Assembly (NCBI GenBank): GCA_051646285.1
Contig: JBOFCU010000324.1
Coordinates: 1-64,000 of the forward strand
Direction: 5' to 3'
From: Terrirubrum sp051646285
GTDB taxonomy: Bacteria; Pseudomonadota; Alphaproteobacteria; Rhizobiales; Beijerinckiaceae
DNA: 64,000 nucleotides
Shown: positions 1 through 8,772 of the stretch, one piece after another
How positions within the stretch are numbered: the first letter of the stretch is position 1
How the letters are laid out: every line of letters begins with the position of its first letter
Position numbers and translations under genes: made by a program
The notes under the pieces: generated by a model
Database searches by the model: none
Seen by the model: only the letters and a program-made list of their open reading frames with translations
What the model was told of the DNA's origin: nothing

Positions 1-467
1 CCATGACATTCCTCAAGGCGGCGATGAATGCGCAGCGCAAGACGCGCGGCGAAGAGGAATATTCCACGCCGGATTTCGTCAAGAAGGTGCATGCGGCAGC
101 GGATTCTCTTGGCATTCCGCGCGACATGCTGCGCCGCCCGGTGAATGTCGGGTTTTCCGGCGGTGAAAAGAAGCGGATGGAAATTCTGCAAATGACGCTG
201 CTCGAGCCCACCATGGCGATCATGGATGAAACGGATTCAGGTCTTGACATTGATGCGCTGAAAATCGTTGCCCAAGGTGTTAATGCACGCCGTGATCCCA
301 AGCACGCTTTTCTCGTCATTACCCATTATCAGCGGCTGCTTGATTATATCGTGCCCGATACCGTGCATGTGATGGCCGCAGGCCGCATTGTGCAATCGGG
401 CGACAAGACGCTGGCCCATGAGCTTGAAAAAAGCGGTTATGCGCAATTTACCGGCAAGGCAGCCTGA
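1..467 (+). CDS. sufC: SufC, Fe-S assembly ABC-type ATPase (5' end cut by window edge)
   Basis: C-terminal 154 or more residues of the SufC ATPase, which pairs with SufB/SufD in the cytoplasmic SUF scaffold for Fe-S cluster building. The ABC signature (FSGGEKKR) and the Walker B/D-loop (MAIMDETDSGLD) are visible, followed by the switch His in VITHYQR. SufC is normally about 250 residues, so the Walker A half lies left of the window. The reading frame is open to base 1, so the Met at base 3 is internal. sufD starts two bases after the stop, so the genes are cotranscribed. Confidence 0.96.
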   Translation, partial: MTFLKAAMNAQRKTRGEEEYSTPDFVKKVHAAADSLGIPRDMLRRPVNVGFSGGEKKRMEILQMTLLEPTMAIMDETDSGLDIDALKIVAQGVNARRDPKHAFLVITHYQRLLDYIVPDTVHVMAAGRIVQSGDKTLAHELEKSGYAQFTGKAA

Positions 468-469
468 TC

Positions 470-1798
470 ATGACAGCAACTGTTACGCCCATGCGCACAA
501 CGGCTGAAAATGCGCTGATCGAGCGTTTTGCATCCCTGTCACCGGCCCTTCCTGGCGATGACACTGTATCAGCACTGCGCCAGAAAGCCTTTGCGCCGAT
601 ACAAAAGATCGGCCTGCCGAACCGGCGTGTCGAAGCCTATAAATATACTGACTTGCGGTCCTTGATGCGGGATGCGCCGCCGCCGGCGCCGGAAGTACAG
701 GCTGATAAGCTGAAACATATTCTGGCGCAGACGCCGGCGCTGGCCATTGCTGACGCCATCGTCATCCGGTTCGTTAACGGCTACCTGGCCGGCAAGCCAA
801 CCCTGTTGCCTGATGGTGTGGATCTGATGCCATTGCATGGTGCGCTGAGCGCACAGCATCCAGCTGTGACACAGCATTTGGGAAAAGAAATGGCGCAGGC
901 TGGCACGGATGCGCTCGTGGGGCTCAATACGGCGTTCATGCATGATGGCGCTTTTATTCGTATTCCTGCTGGCATGCAGATATCGCGGCCGATTTATCTG
1001 GCGTTTGAGACGCAGGCCAATAATCCGGTTGCTGTTTTTCCGCGTATTCTCGTCAGTGTCGAGAACAATGCCAGCGTTTCCATCGTGGAGAGCCACACTG
1101 GGCCGGATGGTGTTGCTTATCAAAACAACAGCGCCGTTGAAATCAGCGTTGGCGACCATGCTCATGTTGAGCATGTGCGCCTTTACGCCGATGGCCGGGC
1201 CTCGCTGTCCTTTTCCACGCTTGCGGCATCACTGGGCCGTGAGGCTGTTCTCAACAGCACGGCCTTTGCTGCTGGTCCAAAAGCTGCGCGTCATCAGGTT
1301 TTTCTGGATTTCGCCGGGCGTGATGCGAAGGCCGCTGTGCGGGGGATAACCTTGCTGCGTGGTGAAGAGCATGCGGATCACACATTGAATGTTGATCATG
1401 CGCAGCCGGGTGGTGAGAGCCGGGAATTGTTCCGCACTGTCATTGATGACACGGCCACCGGTGTGTTTCAGGGCAAGATTACTGTGCGGAGAGATGCACA
1501 GAAAACCGATGGCCGGATGGCTTCCAATGCTTTGCTGCTGGGTGAAGCGGCAATCATGAACAATAAGCCGGAACTGGAAATTTTTGCTGATGATGTGCAA
1601 TGCGCACACGGTGCCACTTGCGGGGCGCTGGATGAGTCCTTGCTGTTTTATTTGATGGCTCGTGGCATTCCGCGCCGTGACGCTGAGGCGTTGATGATTG
1701 AATCTTTCGTGGGCGAGGCTATCGACATGATCGAGAACGAGGCTGTGCGCGACGCATTGGCGGATCGTGTGCGTGTCTGGTTGCAGGCGCGGACGTGA
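470..1798 (+). CDS. sufD: SufD, Fe-S cluster assembly scaffold subunit
   Basis: 442 residues, the normal SufD length. SufD forms the SufBC2D scaffold complex. The C-terminal SufBD core is recognisable by the CAHGATCGALDE stretch and by the closing segment with LMARGIPRRDAEALMIESFVGE, both hallmarks of the family. The N-terminal third is the variable helical domain. It starts two bases after sufC and ends four bases before sufS, so it is in the middle of one operon. It could be confused with SufB, but SufB is longer (about 480-490) and more strongly conserved. Confidence 0.95.
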   Translation: MTATVTPMRTTAENALIERFASLSPALPGDDTVSALRQKAFAPIQKIGLPNRRVEAYKYTDLRSLMRDAPPPAPEVQADKLKHILAQTPALAIADAIVIRFVNGYLAGKPTLLPDGVDLMPLHGALSAQHPAVTQHLGKEMAQAGTDALVGLNTAFMHDGAFIRIPAGMQISRPIYLAFETQANNPVAVFPRILVSVENNASVSIVESHTGPDGVAYQNNSAVEISVGDHAHVEHVRLYADGRASLSFSTLAASLGREAVLNSTAFAAGPKAARHQVFLDFAGRDAKAAVRGITLLRGEEHADHTLNVDHAQPGGESRELFRTVIDDTATGVFQGKITVRRDAQKTDGRMASNALLLGEAAIMNNKPELEIFADDVQCAHGATCGALDESLLFYLMARGIPRRDAEALMIESFVGEAIDMIENEAVRDALADRVRVWLQART

Positions 1799-1802
1799 GG
1801 TG

Positions 1803-3041
1803 ATGGCAGCTCCAATCAAGCCTTATGATGTGCAGGCCGTGCGGCGGGATTTTCCAATCCTGTCCCGCACGGTTTATGGCAAGCCGCTGGTTTATCTTGA
1901 TAATGGAGCATCAGCGCAAAAGCCGCGTGCCGTGATTGATGCGATGACGCACATCATGGAAAATGACTATGCGAATGTGCATCGCGGGTTGCATTTTCTG
2001 GCCAATGCGTCGACCGAGATTTATGAGGGCGCGCGCGAAAGTGCGCGACAATTTCTCAATGCGCGCCATACGGATGAAATTATCTTCGCCCGTTCTGCTA
2101 CCGGTGCATTGAATACTGTCGCATCTTCGCTGGGCCGTCATCTGGCTATTGGGGAGGGCGATGAAATCATCCTCTCCATCATGGAGCATCATTCCAATAT
2201 TGTACCATGGCATTTCTGGCGTGAGCGGCATGGTGCTGTCATCAAGTGGGCGCCGGTGGACAGCGATGGTAACTTCCTGTTTGAGGAATTTGAAAAGCTG
2301 ATCACGCCGCGCACGAAAGTGATTGCACTGACGCATATGTCCAATGCACTCGGCACCGTCACACCGCTGAAGGATATTGTGCGCCTTGCTCATGCCCACA
2401 ATATCCCTGTCGTTGCCGACGGGTCACAAGGTGCGGTCCACCTCACGGTTGATGTGCAGGATCTTGATGTCGATTTCTATATTTTCACCGGACACAAGGT
2501 TTACGGGCCGACAGGCATAGGTGTCTTGTACGGCAAGAAAAATTGGCTGGAGAAATTACCGCCCTACGAAGGCGGCGGTGAAATGATTGATCTCGTCAGC
2601 GAGGATACGGTCACGTATAATGTGCCGCCCCACCGTTTCGAGGCGGGAACGCCGGCTATCATCGAGGCGGCGGGACTTGGTGCCGCGCTCGACTATATGA
2701 TGGCGCTGGGACGCGACAATATCGCTACCCATGAGCATGACCTGTGTGACTATGCGCACGAGCGGCTTGGCGAGATGAACTCCATCCGCATTTTTGGCAA
2801 GGCGAAGGGCAAGGGCGCAATCGTCTCGTTTGAAATGGCCAATGCCCACGCCCATGATGTCGCGACGATTATTGACCGTGCAGGCGTTGCGGTGCGGGCT
2901 GGCACCCATTGCGCCATGCCGCTGCTGGCGCGCTTTGGAGTCACATCGACCTGCCGTGCATCCTTTGGCCTTTATAATACACGTGAAGAAATCGATGCGC
3001 TTGTTGCCGCCCTGCGCAAGGCAGAAACACTTTTCGGGTGA
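1803..3041 (+). CDS. sufS: SufS, cysteine desulfurase
   Basis: PLP-dependent group II cysteine desulfurase that takes sulfur from L-cysteine for the SUF scaffold. From the ATG at 1803 it has 412 residues. The PLP lysine is in FTGHKVYGP (about Lys232) and the persulfide cysteine in RAGTHCAMPL (about Cys370). An ATG-in-frame extension to 1767 exists but overlaps sufD and adds non-family residues; 1803 follows a GAGGTGATG context and begins the conserved YDVQAVRRDFPIL. No separate SufE gene is seen in the window. Confidence 0.96.
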   Translation: MAAPIKPYDVQAVRRDFPILSRTVYGKPLVYLDNGASAQKPRAVIDAMTHIMENDYANVHRGLHFLANASTEIYEGARESARQFLNARHTDEIIFARSATGALNTVASSLGRHLAIGEGDEIILSIMEHHSNIVPWHFWRERHGAVIKWAPVDSDGNFLFEEFEKLITPRTKVIALTHMSNALGTVTPLKDIVRLAHAHNIPVVADGSQGAVHLTVDVQDLDVDFYIFTGHKVYGPTGIGVLYGKKNWLEKLPPYEGGGEMIDLVSEDTVTYNVPPHRFEAGTPAIIEAAGLGAALDYMMALGRDNIATHEHDLCDYAHERLGEMNSIRIFGKAKGKGAIVSFEMANAHAHDVATIIDRAGVAVRAGTHCAMPLLARFGVTSTCRASFGLYNTREEIDALVAALRKAETLFG

Positions 3042-3050
3042 GGTGATCCC

Positions 3051-3428
3051 ATGACGACGAACAGCACCGAGCTTGAGCCAAACCGGCCTGATGTTGCAGC
3101 ATCAGGATTGCCGCCGGAAGAAATTGACCGGATGACTGATGATATTATTGCGGCACTGAAATCAGTCTATGATCCGGAAATTCCCGCTGATATTTATGAG
3201 CTGGGGTTGATTTACCGTGTCGATATTGGCGATGACAAGTTGATCACAATCGATATGACATTGACGGCGCCGGGCTGCCCTGTGGCGGGTGAGATGCCGG
3301 GGTGGGTTGAAAATGCCGTCTCCGTGGTGCCTGGTGTATCGGGCGTAAAAGTGAACATGACATTTGATCCGCCGTGGGATCAATCGCGCATGAGTGACAT
3401 GGCGCGCGCCGCACTCGATATGTGGTGA
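3051..3428 (+). CDS. sufT: SufT-like DUF59 (MIP18 family) Fe-S assembly protein
   Basis: 125 residues with a MIP18/DUF59 domain filling positions about 25-125. The conserved DPEIPADIYELGLIY and TLTAPGCPVAGEMP segments are present, the latter with the single conserved cysteine. Family members help mature Fe-S proteins, and in alphaproteobacteria this gene commonly follows sufS. It lies nine bases after sufS on the same strand and so shares its transcript. The exact client proteins cannot be told from sequence. A 35-residue variable N-terminus precedes the domain. Confidence 0.9.
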   Translation: MTTNSTELEPNRPDVAASGLPPEEIDRMTDDIIAALKSVYDPEIPADIYELGLIYRVDIGDDKLITIDMTLTAPGCPVAGEMPGWVENAVSVVPGVSGVKVNMTFDPPWDQSRMSDMARAALDMW

Positions 3429-3451
3429 GGGCTGGCGTTGAGGGTCAGGCC

Positions 3452-4003
3452 CTAATTCAAGGCAAATTCGCGGGCCAGCAAACCCATCAGCACATCGTCA
3501 TGCCAGGCATCGCCGATATGGGCGGATTCCCGCTCAAGCCCTTCCTTGCGGAAGCCGACTTTTTCATAGGCCCGTATGGCGCGGTCGTTGAATGCGAGCA
3601 CGCGCACGGAGAGGCGGTGGAGCTTCAGGGCTGTGAAAGCGAAGCCGCACACGGCATGCAACGCTTCGGTGCCATAACCTTGGCCCAGCGAATCCTTGTC
3701 GAGAATGGCGAGCGCAATGCTCGCCCGCATGTCGGAATCGACAGCATTGTCGAGAGCGATTTCGCCAATGGCCCGGTCATTGCGCGCGATGACCCACGCC
3801 GCAGGGTGGGCCGCTATCTGTGCGGCCCAGCTTGAGGCGCTCTCGCGGGTAAACGGCTTGAGATGGGCCACATCAGCGCCCAAAAGGCGATAGATGTCCG
3901 GGTCGCGGCCCATGGCAAAGCGCGCCTCACTGTCCTGCGGCTGCGGCGCACGCAAAATCAGGCGCGGCGTGGTGAGAATGGGGAGTGGATTGGGAATCTT
4001 CAC
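3452..4003 (-). CDS. GNAT-family N-acetyltransferase (RimJ/RimL type)
   Basis: 183 residues. The N-terminal LTTPRLILRAPQPQDSEARF opening is typical of the RimJ/RimL-like Acetyltransf_3 group. The acetyl-CoA loop is seen as LGQGYGTEAL (Q-x-x-G-x-G), followed by the family NDRAIRAYEKVGF motif. The substrate is unknown: it could be a protein N-terminus, a ribosomal protein or a small molecule. The gene is on the opposite strand between sufT and sufA, which is an unusual interruption of the suf cluster. Confidence 0.88.
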   Translation of the reverse strand: MKIPNPLPILTTPRLILRAPQPQDSEARFAMGRDPDIYRLLGADVAHLKPFTRESASSWAAQIAAHPAAWVIARNDRAIGEIALDNAVDSDMRASIALAILDKDSLGQGYGTEALHAVCGFAFTALKLHRLSVRVLAFNDRAIRAYEKVGFRKEGLERESAHIGDAWHDDVLMGLLAREFALN

Positions 4004-4149
4004 GAATCGTGCCCTATGCTTTGGTGCATGAGGCGTGTGCAGGGCGGCTTTGTCCAGCGTGGAACGGGGTGGCGCAACGGCTCACGAATGCTTATATTTT
4101 TTCCGTTACATGAATGCACCACGGGCCTTGAACCCGTCTGGAGGCGACA

Positions 4150-4533
4150 ATGAGCGCAGCAGCGCGCAAGTTACAGGTGATGACACTCACGCCATCCGCC
4201 GCCGAGCGTGTGCGGGACATCATGTCGAATGCGGATGATGCCATTCTCGGCGTGCGCGTCGGGGTGAAAAATGGCGGCTGTGCCGGCATGGAATACACCA
4301 TGGAGTATGCCCGCGAGCAAAAGCCGTTTGAAGAAATGGTTGAAGACAAGGGCGTGCGCATTTTCATCGATCCCAAGGCAGTCCTGTTTCTGCTTGGGAC
4401 GGAGATGGATTTCAAGACCGACAAACTGGCTGCGCAGTTTGTGTTCAACAATCCCAATCAGGTGTCAGCCTGCGGGTGTGGTGAGTCTGTTGAAATCAAG
4501 CCGGCTGATCCTTCACGGCTCGCGGCTGAATGA
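4150..4533 (+). CDS. sufA: SufA, A-type Fe-S carrier
   Basis: 127-residue HesB/IscA-type carrier that accepts clusters from the SUF scaffold and passes them to apo-proteins. The three conserved cysteines are visible: one in KNGGCAGMEY and the ACGCGESVE pair near the C-terminus. Proximity to sufCDS-sufT supports SufA over IscA or ErpA, though these cannot be separated with certainty by sequence alone. It is 147 bases beyond the start of the opposing acetyltransferase gene, so it probably has its own promoter or depends on read-through from sufT. Confidence 0.92.
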   Translation: MSAAARKLQVMTLTPSAAERVRDIMSNADDAILGVRVGVKNGGCAGMEYTMEYAREQKPFEEMVEDKGVRIFIDPKAVLFLLGTEMDFKTDKLAAQFVFNNPNQVSACGCGESVEIKPADPSRLAAE

Positions 4534-4603
4534 ATTCAGCCAAGGCGTTTTGATCTCGGCAGTTGTAAAATCCGGGCTCGCGGGCGTCCGGCCCAAGCCG
4601 GGT

Positions 4604-5728
4604 TCAGCTTGCGATTCGTGCGGCTTGCGGCGCAGCCATATCTTCCTCACATACCGTGCGGTCGCGGCCAGCTCTTTTGGCCGTGTAGAGGCATTTGTCT
4701 GCCCGTTCGATAAGGGATGCGGGTGTATCATCGGGGGCCAGTTGCGCAATGCCGATGGAGGCGCTGATGCGGCCCAGAGAGGTGCCTGACGACACTTTCA
4801 CCAGATCCTTCGCACTCAGCATGCGGCGAATTTTGTCAGCAAGCTGCCGCGCATGTGCGGTGCGATAGCCGGGCAGAATCACCGCAAATTCTTCGCCGCC
4901 ATAGCGGGCAGCCGTCGCATCTTTCGGCAAGTTCTGGCGTATGGTCATGGCAACCAGCCGCAGCACCTGATCACCGGCACGGTGGCCATGGGTGTCGTTG
5001 AAGAGCTTGAACCTGTCGATATCGACCATCATCAGCGAGATCGGCAACTTGCGCGCCGGTGCTGTGGCTATCGTGGACAGGAACACGTCATCGAAATGGC
5101 GGCGGTTGGCAACGCCAGTCAGCGCATCTGTCAGGGATTCTGTTCGCACTGCCTGAAGCGTATTGCGCAGAACATTCATATCATTGCGCGATTCACGCAA
5201 ACTCGCTTCGAGCGTGCGGCTTTCATCAATAGATTTGCGTGTCTTTTCGGCCAGAACGGACACCATCCGCCGCAACTGGTCGCGGTTGGTCTCGTCATTC
5301 AAATCTGTCGTAATGTCCTGCAAGGAGTGGCCGTAATCGCGTGCGCTGCCAATGGCCAACTCGATCATGTTGCAGACATCATCAATTTCGGCAGCAAGCT
5401 GATCGCCCGTCTTGGCGGACTGTTCTGCCACCTGATGTGCGGCATTGAAGCGGCGATGCAACGCTTCAATGTCGTCACGGCTGATACGGCCGTTTTTTGC
5501 CAGAATTGCATCCATGGCGCTGACCAATGCCCGGTCCCGGCCAAGGGCATAATTATACCAGACTTCGTAGGCGCGCGGATCTGCCTGCGAACCGTGTTTC
5601 GCGATCAGCTCCAGCACGCGCCGGGCGCGCTGGAGGGTGTCATCGGTCGGTGGGGCAGTCTCACTCAAAGCGACCTCGGCATTTGCGTTTGACGGCGCTG
5701 GAAGACAAAGCGCGCCAAGTATTGCCAA
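4604..5728 (-). CDS. Diguanylate cyclase (GGDEF) with helical N-terminus
   Basis: Makes c-di-GMP from two GTP. Residues about 195-360 are a GGDEF domain with the intact active site GGEEF at 277-281 and the SLTDALTGVANRR entry motif. The nine residues before GGEEF (PKDATAARY) lack an RxxD inhibitory site, so product feedback at the I-site is not expected. Residues about 30-195 form a helical, coiled-coil-rich region with a PRAYEVWYNYA motif seen in many rhizobial cyclases. The longest frame starts at a TTG (5728) with weak RBS; a TTG at 5668 preceded by GAGG is a plausible alternative. No convincing membrane segment. Confidence 0.88.
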   Translation of the reverse strand: MAILGALCLPAPSNANAEVALSETAPPTDDTLQRARRVLELIAKHGSQADPRAYEVWYNYALGRDRALVSAMDAILAKNGRISRDDIEALHRRFNAAHQVAEQSAKTGDQLAAEIDDVCNMIELAIGSARDYGHSLQDITTDLNDETNRDQLRRMVSVLAEKTRKSIDESRTLEASLRESRNDMNVLRNTLQAVRTESLTDALTGVANRRHFDDVFLSTIATAPARKLPISLMMVDIDRFKLFNDTHGHRAGDQVLRLVAMTIRQNLPKDATAARYGGEEFAVILPGYRTAHARQLADKIRRMLSAKDLVKVSSGTSLGRISASIGIAQLAPDDTPASLIERADKCLYTAKRAGRDRTVCEEDMAAPQAARIAS

Positions 5729-5803
5729 GGATTGAAACAGCCTAGCGATAAATTTTCCCTAAAACCCGATGGATAATTCGGGCTGCGATCAGGCTTGTTG
5801 TGT

Positions 5804-7363
5804 TCAGCTTTGCCCTTTGGAGCGGGTTGGCCGCATCAGGAAAGACGGCACATGGTCACCGAGGCCCATGACCTTTTCGTCTGGCTCTTCATCGCGGCGC
5901 TGCGGCCGGCGGCCAGATGGCTGGGATGCCGCAGTATGGCTTGAACGCTGCGGGCGTGGCTCGGCATTCCGGTCAGGCCGCTCGCTGCGTGGTTCGCGCG
6001 GCGCTTCGCCTGCCTGTTCCGGCTTCGCCTCCTGGCGCGGGCGGTTGCGTTCCCGCTGCGGAGAGCGCGGCGATTTCCGTTCCGGCTGTTCTGCTGTCTC
6101 TGCCACACTGTCGGCTGATGCCGGCGCTTTGCTGGAACTGGCGCGCTCGCCGCCACGCTCACTGCCACGCTCCCGGCCTTCGCTGCGGCGGCCATTGCGG
6201 CCACGGCTGCGTGGGCGGTCAGACTCTTCTGACGCCGCAGGCGGTTCGGTATCCCAGACGATGGCCATGCCCGTCAGTTTTTCGATGGCTGCGATGGATT
6301 TCGTATCCTCCGCCGTGACCAGCGAAATGGCTGTGCCGGTCCGGCCAGCGCGGCCGGTGCGGCCGATGCGATGAATATAATCATCAGCATGATGCGGCAC
6401 ATCGTAATTGATCACGTGGCTCACATCAGGAATATCAAGCCCGCGCGCAGCAACATCCGACGCAACGAGAATGGTTGCATCGCCATTCTTGAATTGATCG
6501 AGCGCAGCATTGCGGGCGTGCTGGTCCATATCGCCATGCAGGCACACTGCGGCAAAGCCGTGCTTGACCAGAGAGCGGTGCAGCGTTGCGACCTCGCGTT
6601 TGCGGTTGCAGAAAACAATCGCATTCTTCAGTTCTTCGGCATTGCGCATGAGATTGCGCAGCACGTCGCGCTTTTCAAAATCCTTGCGGCCTGACGATAC
6701 CAGTTTTTGTGTGATGGTTGTTGCCGCCGTCGCCGGACGTGACACTTCCACACGGGCCGGGTTGTGCAGAAACTGGTCTGCCAGCTTCTGAATTTCCGGC
6801 GGCATGGTGGCTGAGAAAAACAGCGTCTGGCGCGTGAATGGCACCAGTTTGGCAATGCGCTCGATGTCGGGAATAAATCCCATATCGAGCATGCGGTCCG
6901 CCTCGTCGATGACAAGAATTTCAATGCCGGTGAGCAGCAGCTTGCCGCGCTCGACATGGTCGAGCAGGCGGCCGGGCGTCGCGATCAGCACATCAACGCC
7001 ACGCATGATTTTCTGATCCTGATCGCCGAAGGATACACCGCCGATCAGCAGCGCCACATTGAGCTTCTGGTTGCCGGAATATTTTTCAAAACTGTCCTGC
7101 ACCTGTGCGGCGAGTTCGCGCGTCGGTTCCAGAATCAGCGTACGCGGCATGCGGGCGCGGGCACGGCCCGTTTCCAGCAGACTGAGCATGGGCAGCGTGA
7201 AAGCAGCCGTCTTGCCCGTGCCGGTCTGCGCGATGCCGAGGACATCGCGCCGCTGCATGGCAAAGGGAATGGCCTGCGCCTGAATGGGCGTCGGGGTGGT
7301 GTAGCCGGAACTTATAACGGCGTCCTGGACCTTCTGACTGAGGCCGAGATCTGCAAATGACAT
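5804..7363 (-). CDS. rhlE: DEAD-box ATP-dependent RNA helicase, RhlE-like
   Basis: 519 residues. The Q motif (GYTTPTPIQAQAIP), Walker A (AQTGTGKT), DEAD box (VIDEADRML), SAT (FFSATMP) and motif VI (HRIGRTGRAGRTG) are all present in order, so the helicase core (residues 1-380) is intact. Residues about 385-510 are a low-complexity Arg/Glu/Ser/Pro-rich tail, typical of RhlE proteins and probably an RNA-binding extension. RhlE helicases act in RNA turnover and ribosome assembly. A GGAGG/CCTCC hairpin (7433-7447) lies in the leader on this strand. It is divergent from the hydrolase gene at 7557. Confidence 0.93.
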   Translation of the reverse strand: MSFADLGLSQKVQDAVISSGYTTPTPIQAQAIPFAMQRRDVLGIAQTGTGKTAAFTLPMLSLLETGRARARMPRTLILEPTRELAAQVQDSFEKYSGNQKLNVALLIGGVSFGDQDQKIMRGVDVLIATPGRLLDHVERGKLLLTGIEILVIDEADRMLDMGFIPDIERIAKLVPFTRQTLFFSATMPPEIQKLADQFLHNPARVEVSRPATAATTITQKLVSSGRKDFEKRDVLRNLMRNAEELKNAIVFCNRKREVATLHRSLVKHGFAAVCLHGDMDQHARNAALDQFKNGDATILVASDVAARGLDIPDVSHVINYDVPHHADDYIHRIGRTGRAGRTGTAISLVTAEDTKSIAAIEKLTGMAIVWDTEPPAASEESDRPRSRGRNGRRSEGRERGSERGGERASSSKAPASADSVAETAEQPERKSPRSPQRERNRPRQEAKPEQAGEAPREPRSERPDRNAEPRPQRSSHTAASQPSGRRPQRRDEEPDEKVMGLGDHVPSFLMRPTRSKGQS

Positions 7364-7556
7364 GGAAAAGGGCCAATCCTGCCCGCGCGTTCTCGTGAAT
7401 CTGAAGACTGGCGGCAGGGGAACGCAGAACCCGGAGGTTTTTCCTCCATCAAGCCTTGCCAGACCTGCGCGACATACGCGCGAGCGTGCTCTAAAGTCAA
7501 GGAGTCGCGTTCACATGGATATGTCTGCGGGCGCTTTGCAATAGGGGGAGATTCCG

Positions 7557-8255
7557 ATGGATGACGCAGCGCTGGTATTCGTGCCGGGCCTGAACTGCAC
7601 CCCGGCCTTGTTCGCACCGCAGCTTGCAGCCATCGGGGCAGGGCGGCTGACCCAGTGTGTTGACCATACGCGCGACGATTCCGTCGCTGCGATTGCAGCC
7701 CGGTTTCTGGCTGATGCGCCCCGGCGCTTTGCCCTCGCAGGCCTGTCGTTGGGCGGTTATGTGGCCTTTGAAATTGTCCGCCAGGCGCCCGAGCGGGTCA
7801 CGCGGCTGGCCTTGCTCGACACCCGCGCCAGCGGTGACACGCCGGAAGACAAGGAGCGCCGGCAGCGGCTCATCGCATTCGCCGAACAGGGGCGGTTTGA
7901 GGATGTTCACGGGGTTTTGTGGCCGCGGCTCGTCCATCCCGACCGGCTGTCGGACAAGCCGCTGGAGGGGGTGGTGAAGGGCATGATGGCTGCGACGGGT
8001 CCGGAAGCCTTCATGCGGCAGCAGACAGCCGTGATCGGCAGATCCGATTACCAGGCCATGCTTTCAGCAATCACCGTGCCGACCGTGATCATTGTCGGTG
8101 AAAATGACCTGATCACGCCGCCGAATTATGCCCGCGCCATGGCGGAGGCTATCACTGGTGCGCATTTGGTCACCATACCGTCCTGCGGCCATCTCTCGTC
8201 ACTGGAGCAGCCCGACATCGTCAACGCTGCACTGGCAGATTGGCTGAAAAGATAG
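7557..8255 (+). CDS. Alpha/beta-fold hydrolase
   Basis: 232 residues with an alpha/beta hydrolase fold. The nucleophile elbow is GLSLGG (Ser64), the acid is likely Asp in VGENDLITPP, and the catalytic His is in PSCGHLSSLEQP. The oxyanion region is FVPGLNC near the N-terminus. There is no signal peptide, so it is cytoplasmic. The substrate is not determinable; relatives include esterases and cofactor-ester hydrolases. A strong GGGGGAG ribosome-binding site sits before the ATG. Confidence 0.85.
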   Translation: MDDAALVFVPGLNCTPALFAPQLAAIGAGRLTQCVDHTRDDSVAAIAARFLADAPRRFALAGLSLGGYVAFEIVRQAPERVTRLALLDTRASGDTPEDKERRQRLIAFAEQGRFEDVHGVLWPRLVHPDRLSDKPLEGVVKGMMAATGPEAFMRQQTAVIGRSDYQAMLSAITVPTVIIVGENDLITPPNYARAMAEAITGAHLVTIPSCGHLSSLEQPDIVNAALADWLKR

Positions 8256-8260
8256 GGAAC

Positions 8261-8542
8261 TCAATTCTGCCGGATGATGATGCAGGGATCGAGCCGCGTG
8301 CTGTTGCCGTTTTTGGTGATTGAGCCGGTTGTGCTCATATCGACATTGCCGCGTCCCGGTGCCGGTGTGCCGCTGGCGGCGGCGGTGAGGCTTCCAAGCG
8401 CGCGCCGCTCCGATTCCAGCCTTTCACCAATATACCAGGCGGCACCGACAGAGAACACGGTGACCAAAACCGCGCCTTTGACCGTCGTGGCCAGCATGGT
8501 GCCCGATGTGTCTTTCAAAAACCGATGAATCAGCGCGCGCAT
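8261..8542 (-). CDS. Small membrane protein with Flp-pilin-like N-terminus
   Basis: About 93 residues from the ATG at 8542. The start RALIHRFLKDTSGTML followed by a hydrophobic stretch (KGAVLVTVFSVGAAWYIG) resembles the N-terminus of Flp/Fap-type pilins (FLKDxSG before one membrane helix), but the usual prepilin E/Y after the cleavage site is not obvious and the C-terminal half is polar and unlike Flp. No tad/cpa genes are nearby. It may be a diverged pilin-like or simply a one-helix membrane protein. Its stop lies five bases from the convergent hydrolase stop. Confidence 0.6.
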   Translation of the reverse strand: MRALIHRFLKDTSGTMLATTVKGAVLVTVFSVGAAWYIGERLESERRALGSLTAAASGTPAPGRGNVDMSTTGSITKNGNSTRLDPCIIIRQN

Positions 8543-8772
8543 GACTGGCCCCAACCTGAATGACCGTCATTGTGCGCACTGATGGTAAAGAGAGTCTTGC
8601 CAATCGCATAGCAGCGTCGCCAACGGGTAACTCTCCTGCACGCCATCATGGTTTTGGCGGGCATGCGCCGAGCAAGTCTCACGGGTATGTGACATTTTAG
8701 CACTCGACGTTTGGTCACGGATGCGGCAATCTCGTGGTGGAATCAGGGTTCAATTATAGAGGATATCGAAAT

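Noticed and set aside
4853..5692. 279-codon open frame opposite the diguanylate cyclase
   Set aside because: No domain; the GGEEF enzyme on the other strand explains the region.
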